A stretch of DNA of 64,000 nucleotides from Sebastes aleutianus (taxonomy: Eukaryota > Chordata > Actinopteri > Perciformes > Sebastidae), in NCBI GenBank assembly GCA_916700875.1, contig CAKAKS010000060.1, positions 9,489,834-9,553,833 of the forward strand, read 5' to 3'. A program made the translations under genes and the position numbers. Of the stretch, positions 58,103-64,000 are shown piece after piece; the stretch's first letter is position 1, and each line of letters begins with the position of its first letter. The notes below the pieces were generated by a model. It saw nothing but the letters and a program-made list of their open reading frames with translations, did not search any database and had not been told where the DNA came from.

Positions 58103-59647
58103 TTAGGTCGCACGCCTCTTCTTCCCGTCCCCGGGGTGGGATGGGCGGTTTCTTGCTGCAACTGCAGCGAAAGAGTGTTTGCCCCTTGGCTTAGCTTTTT
58201 CTGACCGGGGCTGCTGGCTAGTCTGTTGACCAGCTGCCTGTTTCTGCAATCTGCGGTCCGACCCCTGTCTCTCCCTCACTGCTGAGGCTGCAGCAGCAAA
58301 GCCAGCCCTTGGTCCCTGAGGGGGGCGAGAGATGGGTCGTCGGGGTAGGCAGAGGTCAAAAGCTTCACCCTCTTGTTTTCTGAGGGTGCTGGTCTCTCTC
58401 ATTTTCTCCAGAGCTGGACCGAAAAGACCTTTGGTGGGGTCGTATGCCGCATCCATAACCTCTGCCTTCTGAGCATCACTCAGGCCTGACAGCCACAGGG
58501 CCCTCTCACCTGAGACTGCAAGTCCCATTACATGACCGCAGCCCTGCACTGCGCCACATGAGGAGCGCAGGATGAGGTCGTTCACCACACAAATCTCATC
58601 CCAGAGAGCAGGGTTAGGTGAACCTGAGTCCAGCTGTCCACCCATCTCCTCCAGGATTTCCGCCTGGTACGCAGATAGCAGTGTCATTGCATTAAGAGAG
58701 CACACTGATTGCGCTGCGTACTTATACATCCTCTGGAAAACAGACGCCGTGAGGCGCTCCATTTTACTAGGTAGAGAGATGTTGGAGGAAGCTGAGAGAG
58801 AGCGACGGTTTGGGTGGAGGTGATAAGCCACTGAAGGCTCCACCGCTGGGGGTTCGGCCAGCCCCAGTTCCCCCATTCCGTGGATCTCAAGATTTGAGTA
58901 GCCCTTGGTGGGAAGCTTACTCTTAAATGGGCTGGACCAGTACCTGCTCATTTCTTTCATGCAGGCAGGCACTGCTGGCAGGAGTTGTTTAGATGGTGGT
59001 TGGGCTGGTGGGAGCCTCTTACCATCATATAGATCTCTCTCCGCCCCTGTGGCGTCCTGGGCTGCAGGCCATTGAATCCCCAATTTGGACGCGGCCCGTT
59101 TGCAGACCTCGTATAAGTTGCTGTCCAGTGTGGAAACAGCATCAGATGCACTGGGGGGTCTGGACTGTTGAAGAGGAAATGTGGAGTCATCCTCCTCATC
59201 CTCCATGTCGTCCATGTCGAGGAGGTCAGAGCTGGCATCGCCCTCTGCGTCCTCACAGCCCGGCTCCACCTCGAGGAGCTCCTCGAAAAGTGGAGGCATA
59301 TCCGGGCAAACAGCGTCCATCGAGTCCGCCCAGCCGGTTGAGGCTCGCGGCTGATGGGTGCTGGTTGTGGCTTTTGAGATGGCTCCAGACAGGCACGGGT
59401 CCTGACTACTGGCCACTGCCACTCTCAGCCTCCTTTCCAGGATCTTTTCTGGCATTGACGCACAGTGAGTACATAACTGGGGGTTAGCCAGCGATGCTTG
59501 AGCGTGTTTAGTGCCCATGCAAGCTATGCACATAGGATGAGGGTCCTTGCCCGAGATGGAAGCCCCGCATGACGCAGGGCACAGGCGGGATGCAGCCTCT
59601 TTAACCTTCGGCTCCGACCCTTTGGTGGGGGTAGCAGCCGAAGACAT
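58103..59647 (-). CDS. DIRS Gag-like ORF1 (514 aa)
   Basis: Starts at ATG 59647, first after the right terminal region. Early Cys pairs (CPASCG, CIACMG, CTHCAS) look like a zinc-binding segment. They are followed by an acidic stretch (DMDDMEDEEDD), a helical middle (VFQRMYKYAAQSVCSLNAMT, AEILEEMGGQLD) and a basic Arg/Lys/Gln-rich C-terminus (RSEKAKPRGKHSF...KKRRAT). This is the usual layout of the DIRS structural protein that packages RNA. The RT frame begins about 50 bp downstream. Confidence 0.88.
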   Translation of the reverse strand: MSSAATPTKGSEPKVKEAASRLCPASCGASISGKDPHPMCIACMGTKHAQASLANPQLCTHCASMPEKILERRLRVAVASSQDPCLSGAISKATTSTHQPRASTGWADSMDAVCPDMPPLFEELLEVEPGCEDAEGDASSDLLDMDDMEDEEDDSTFPLQQSRPPSASDAVSTLDSNLYEVCKRAASKLGIQWPAAQDATGAERDLYDGKRLPPAQPPSKQLLPAVPACMKEMSRYWSSPFKSKLPTKGYSNLEIHGMGELGLAEPPAVEPSVAYHLHPNRRSLSASSNISLPSKMERLTASVFQRMYKYAAQSVCSLNAMTLLSAYQAEILEEMGGQLDSGSPNPALWDEICVVNDLILRSSCGAVQGCGHVMGLAVSGERALWLSGLSDAQKAEVMDAAYDPTKGLFGPALEKMRETSTLRKQEGEAFDLCLPRRPISRPPQGPRAGFAAAASAVRERQGSDRRLQKQAAGQQTSQQPRSEKAKPRGKHSFAAVAARNRPSHPGDGKKRRAT

Positions 59648-60320
59648 GGCGACTGGAAAAGGAGCGAAAAGTATAAATATTCAGCCGTATCATGCGCGCC
59701 GTAACGCGTTAGCCTGTCGGTTAGTAGCGTTAGCAAACGGGGTTTAGCCCGAGCTAACAGCGCACCGTTAGAGTCTGCTCGCCGTGACACGTTAGCTGAA
59801 CTCTGGGTACTCGGCTCGGCTAACAAGCTAATGCTAACTGAACCTAGTAGGCTCGCCTTAACGCGCTAGCCGTAAGGTATAATGTTACACAGTCACCGGC
59901 TACGCCAATAAACAAATACAGGTTAGCCGGAGAAAAACAGCTCGCCTTAACGCGGACACTGCTCGGTTAATTATCCTGTGTAACACCACAAAGTACACTT
60001 CTTACGAAGTACTTACTCAGCAAAACCAAACTAAAGCCGGGAACTGCGTTCGGTGACGTGTTCCTTGACGGGTCGTCTGTGAACTGTTAAGCAGAAAAAC
60101 CAAGCTAACTTAGATGAGCTGAGGGAGCTATAGTTTCTTCACGGGAAGAAAGCGAGAATGATTTGTAAGGGGCGGTCGACTGTATTAATATGAGGGGGCG
60201 TAGCCCTAACACAGGTCGACCTGTCTGTCAATGACAGACGTTGTGTCATTGGAGCTTCCTTAGTTGGTCACGCCGAGGCGATTCCCATAGTGAAACACCG
60301 AACGAAGTTAGAAAAAGAAC
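59648..60320. other. DIRS 5' leader and right terminal repeat
   Basis: Non-coding leader of the element on the minus strand, rich in 'gctaac/gttagc' and 'cgcgttagcc' motifs. It ends in the 145-bp inverted terminal repeat (60155-60299) and the 38-bp outer end copied in the internal complementary region. Confidence 0.8.
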
Positions 60321-61246
60321 CTTTCTTACTGATACTTTCTTAAATACCAAGTTTCTTTCACTGAGTCTGGTGAGCAGCAGTCAACTGAAACAAGCAAGCT
60401 AGAAGTATTTTTATTAGATTACAGAGATACTTTATGAAGCATTATGTTATATTCATGTCCTTGTGGAAATTATTATGTATAGAATATAAAATGTCATAAA
60501 AGTGTAGAAGTATATATAAAAGGATGCACAAGCGAAACAACATATATGTTTTTTAATCTTTAAAGTTCCTCATATTAAATTAGATATTCAAATCCAAGAC
60601 TCCATGTTTTGATGGCTGCACCGTTCCATCAGATAGAAATATTATAAACATGTTAAAGAACTGGACAGGGCTCTAGACTAACTTTTCCACTGGTAGCACT
60701 TGTAATACCAACCTTCCCAGTTGGTCGCACCAGCACATGATCTGGTCGCACCCTTTTTTTGGTACAGCATGGTATTAATCAGTGGTGGGAGGTAACTAAG
60801 TACATTTACTCAAGTACAATTTTGATGCAATCCACTACAACTCAGAGGGAAATATTGTGCTTCTATTCATTAATGTTTTTTAATTTTGCTTTTATTGTGA
60901 CTTTGGTAATCTAAAATAAGTAATTACAGGAGCCCGCTTCATTTTTTGGAACAAGGTAACAGCTATATGGATCACATCACGCGCTGTGCATCGCTACGTA
61001 CACGCGTATGGCGTTTACGTGCTGAAACTATTAACTGAAGCAAAAAAAAAAGCGTTTGCCAAAAGAAAAGTAGACGTGAACTACAATATTCATACACATA
61101 CAAACAGACTCAATATATGTTTGATGTCCTGTAAATCATATTAACTACACAGAGATTCCTGCTGGATGAAACAACCACCAATCAACGTTAGAGCAGATAT
61201 GTTACAGATGATAATATCAGACAGTCCGGCCTCGTTCCTCTGGACG

Positions 61247-64000
61247 TCACAGCTCCTGGATGAAGTTTGGAGGCTGAGACAGAAAGCAGAGTTCAAACAG
61301 AAGAGGAAAAGTTAATAAACCAACAACACACTGATGAGTCTCACCAGTAGTGATAATCTAAAGTTTGTCCTGAGGGTGGCGCTAGAGGACAGGTCATGGG
61401 AACACCCTCTAACCTTACTGGCTCAGGTGATTTTTCTCTCTATTAATATAAAAATAATCATAACACTTTAATTCTGATGGGCAATTCAGCTTTTAATACT
61501 GTTTTTATTATGTGTTTTGGTTGAGTTAATATCATGCATGTGCATGGCCGATAACTCTGGCTGTGGGTTATGTGGATGCAGATATTCTTGGGCCTTTTTA
61601 TGTTAAGTTTTTATGGCTCCTATCAGAGTCCTTTTAATATTGATTCTCTGCTGATACCGAGTCTGATACTTTAACCTAAATGTTGATTAAATATGTATCA
61701 GGGCTGCCAATCGATTCAAATATTTAATCGCATGGTTGTCCATAGTTAATCATGATTAATCACACATTTTTTATCTGTTCAAAATGTACCTTTAAAGGGA
61801 GATTTGTCAAGTATTTAATACTCTTATCAACATGGGAGTGAGCAAATATGCTGCTTTATGCAAATGTATGTATATATTTATTATTGGAAATTGATTAACA
61901 ACACAAAACAATGACAAATATTGTCCAGAAACCCTCACAGGTACTGCATTTAGCATAAAAAATATGCTCAAGTCATAACATGGCAAACTGCAGCCCAACA
62001 GGCAACAACAGCTGTGAGTGTGTCAGTGTGCTGACTTGACTATGACTTGCCCCAAACTGCATGTGATTATCATAAAGTGGGCATGTCTGTAAAGGGGAGA
62101 CTCGTGGGTACCCGTAGAACCCATTTTCATTCACATATCTGGAGGTCAGAGGTCAAGGGACCCCATGACAGTTTTTCCTCGCCAAAATTTAGCGTAAGTT
62201 TGGAGCGTTTTTTTACCTCCTTCATTACAAGCTAGTATGACATGGTTGGTACAAATGGATTCCTTAGGTTTTCTAGTATCTTCACTCTAGCTTTAAAACT
62301 GAGCTGACTTTGTCAGCCCTAATATGTATCTGACTCATTAAAATAACAGTAAATACTAAATCTTGTTGTTGTAGACGAGCGTTAATTTCTCATGAAATGT
62401 AAATCAAAAGAGCTGAAAGAGGAAATTAGGACATTGTTGTTTTTTTATCAGTTATAAATAACAGAAATGTTCCCGTCAGTGTCGTCATCCTCTGACAGAA
62501 GGCAGGTTACTGTTTCAGTACAACATTTATAAGACATAAGACATGGTTTATTAGTGAGGTAATCTTCACTCTATGCTGTTGTTCCTTAAATCACCTCCTT
62601 TAATCGCCATAACTGCCATTCAAACAGTAGCATTTGTTTTTAGATAAGATCTGTTCACCATCAGCAGTTTTTTAACAGGAAGTGATGAAAGACAGGGCTG
62701 AATGCTCAGAGACCATCCATGAAGACATGAAGGTTGAATATATTAATATTAAATGTATTAAAAATATAACAGAAATGATGTTTGTCAGTGACTCACCGGC
62801 ACAGTCACGTCTTTCCGCTCTTCTTTCTTGCAAACACACATCCTGTAAAGACGAATGTAAAAATAGTCGGTGAGTAGAATCTAACATTATTTTAAATGTA
62901 TTAATTTTTTTTTTTAATTAATAGGTAGAAAAAAGGTCTTTGGGAAAATATCAGAAATGCTCCTTTTTATCTCAGCCAGCTTTGTTTGATTGACAGCAGC
63001 CGGCAAGCTTCCAGAGTGCTGGTGTTAACGCCGTAGGGAACGAGAGAGCGCCGGTGTTAACGCCGTAGGGAACGAGAGATTGCTGGTGTTAACGCCTTAG
63101 GGAAAGAGAGAGTGCTGGTGTTAACGCCGTAGGGAACGAGAGAGCGCCGGTGTTAACGCCGTAGGGAACGAGAGAGCGCCGGTGTTAACGCCGTAGGGAA
63201 CGAGAGAGTGCAGGTGTTAACGCCGTAGGGAACGAGAGAGCGCTGGTGTTAACGCCGTAGGGAACGAGAGAGCGCTGGTGTTAACGCCGTAGGGAATGAG
63301 AGAGCGCCGGTGTTAACGCCGTAGGGAACGAGAGAGTGCCGGTGTTAACGCCGTAGGGAACGAGAGAGTGCCGGTGTTAACAACGTAGGGAACGAGAGAG
63401 TGCCGGTGTTAACGCCGTAGGGAACGAGAGAGTGCCGGTGTTAACGCCGTAGGGATCGAGAGAGTGCAGGTGTTAGCGCCGTAGGGAACGAGAGAGTGCC
63501 GGTGTTAGCGCCGTAGGGAACGAGAGAGTGACGATGTTAACGCCGTAGAGAACGAGAGAGTGACGGTGATAACGCCCTAGGGAACGAGAGAGTGCCGGTG
63601 TTAGCGCCGTAGGGAACGAGAGAGTGCCGGTGTTAGCGCCGTAGGGAACGAGAGAGTGACGGTGTTAGTGCCGTAGGGAACGATAGAGTGCCGGTGTCAC
63701 ACCGAAGGGAATGAGAGAGTGCCAGTGTCGCTTTGTAGGGAACGAGAGTGCCAGTTTTAGGCCCTAGGGAATGAGAGAGCGCCGGTGTCATGAAGACGTG
63801 CTGTATGCTGTAGCAGAAAAAGATAAATCTAGACTAATGAGTCATGAATACAGGCACATGAAGGAGCAGAAACTGCATGAAAAAGGATTTGTATTTGTTT
63901 TTTGTAGGTGAAAGTTACCTTTTGATGACAATGGATGCCACTATGATGATGAGCACTGTGTGCAGAGTGAAGAGAACCAGACGAACAGCCAGCTGTGGGT
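61247..64000 (-). CDS. Siglec-like Ig receptor gene E, 3' exons only
   Basis: Visible exons: transmembrane 64000-63919 (cut by the window edge), cytoplasmic 62842-62797, terminal 61273-61247 (PPNFIQEL, stop TGA). The cytoplasmic exon encodes the same CVCKKEERKDVTVP type, with one substitution near its acceptor flank. The signal, V and C2 exons lie to the right of the window, so whether it is intact is unknown. Confidence 0.65.
61699..62321. mobile_element. hAT miniature element, unit E copy
   Basis: Same site and ATATGTAT duplication; a short internal deletion ('gggaccccatgacag') removes about 15 bp found in the other copies. Confidence 0.87.
63013..63788. repeat. 32-bp minisatellite in gene E intron, about 24 copies
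   Basis: Same unit and position, with a run of 'gagagcgccggtgttaacg' variants that is rare in the other copies. Confidence 0.95.

Larger units (their letters stand above)
54417..60320 (-). mobile_element. DIRS-type tyrosine-recombinase retrotransposon, near full length
   Basis: A 5904-bp insertion into unit E at a site that is empty in the other units ('gtgcaaaac|ctttcttact'). It has no target duplication beyond AAC at both edges, as expected for tyrosine-recombinase integration. It has 145-bp inverted terminal repeats (54461-54605 with 60155-60299), an internal complementary region, and Gag-like, RT-RNase H and tyrosine recombinase frames on the minus strand. One frame break in RNase H suggests this copy is not autonomous. 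Confidence 0.95.
54215..64000 (-). repeat. tandem array unit E (partial, with DIRS insertion)
   Basis: Opens at 54215, is split by the DIRS element (54417-60320) and continues to the window edge within gene E. About 3.9 kb of unit sequence is visible. Confidence 0.88.

Noticed and set aside
55840..58161. A single 773-codon DIRS protein
   Set aside because: Only the last ~230 codons match RNase H; the first part is an out-of-frame shadow of the RT and ORF1 region.

Overview
ORGANISM. This is nuclear DNA of a bony (teleost, probably percomorph) fish. Genes are intron-split with GT/AG junctions. The repeats are typical of fish genomes: Tc1 transposons with ACTTTATTAGG-type ends, hAT miniature elements, a BEL/Pao LTR element, a DIRS element, a tRNA-derived SINE and long tetranucleotide microsatellites. 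No bacterial-type operons, CRISPR arrays or functional RNA genes were found. LAYOUT. (1) 1-7000, single-copy genes. A two-exon THAP zinc-finger gene lies on the minus strand (2860 to 9, 241 codons plus stop), with a decayed Tc1 copy in its intron. The last two exons of a CKLF-like MARVEL transmembrane (CMTM-type) gene lie on the plus strand (6034-6132, 6747-6926). Between the two genes is an ATAA-rich microsatellite and a miniature transposon whose end has expanded into about 55 copies of a 24-bp unit. (2) 7000-13290, repeat-rich DNA: a 240-bp direct repeat, an internally deleted Tc1 element with a palindromic end, the 3' end of an RNase H-bearing LINE, an isolated candidate first exon beside an X-box-like motif, and a 790-bp TATC microsatellite. 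(3) 13291-64000, a tandem array of five units of about 8 kb. Each unit carries one minus-strand Siglec-like immunoglobulin receptor gene (genes A to E from left to right; E is cut by the window). Splice sites give a consistent model: signal peptide exon, V-set exon, C2-set exon, transmembrane exon, 46-nt cytoplasmic exon and a short terminal exon. B (291 aa) and D (300 aa) are open throughout. A and C share a 2-bp insertion in the V exon that stops the frame after 33 residues. Each unit also carries, at the same intron position, a 32-bp minisatellite (about 20-54 copies), and, 3' of the cytoplasmic exon, a hAT miniature element with a preserved 8-bp target duplication. (4) Later insertions make the units differ: a 5.46-kb BEL/Pao element 336 bp upstream of gene B (RT and integrase deleted, both LTRs present), a 5.9-kb DIRS element upstream of gene D with a textbook internal complementary region, a SINE in unit C and a 1.2-kb hAT-type element in unit A. 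HOW IT FITS. The array looks like a young, still exchanging cluster of innate immune lectin genes. The V domain has the Siglec B-E strand cysteines and F-strand arginine. The transmembrane exon carries an arginine, and the modelled tail is short with no ITIM, which would suit a receptor that signals through an adaptor. V halves pair as A=C and B=D, while C2 halves pair as A~B and C=D. That points to unequal exchange or gene conversion between the V and C2 exons.
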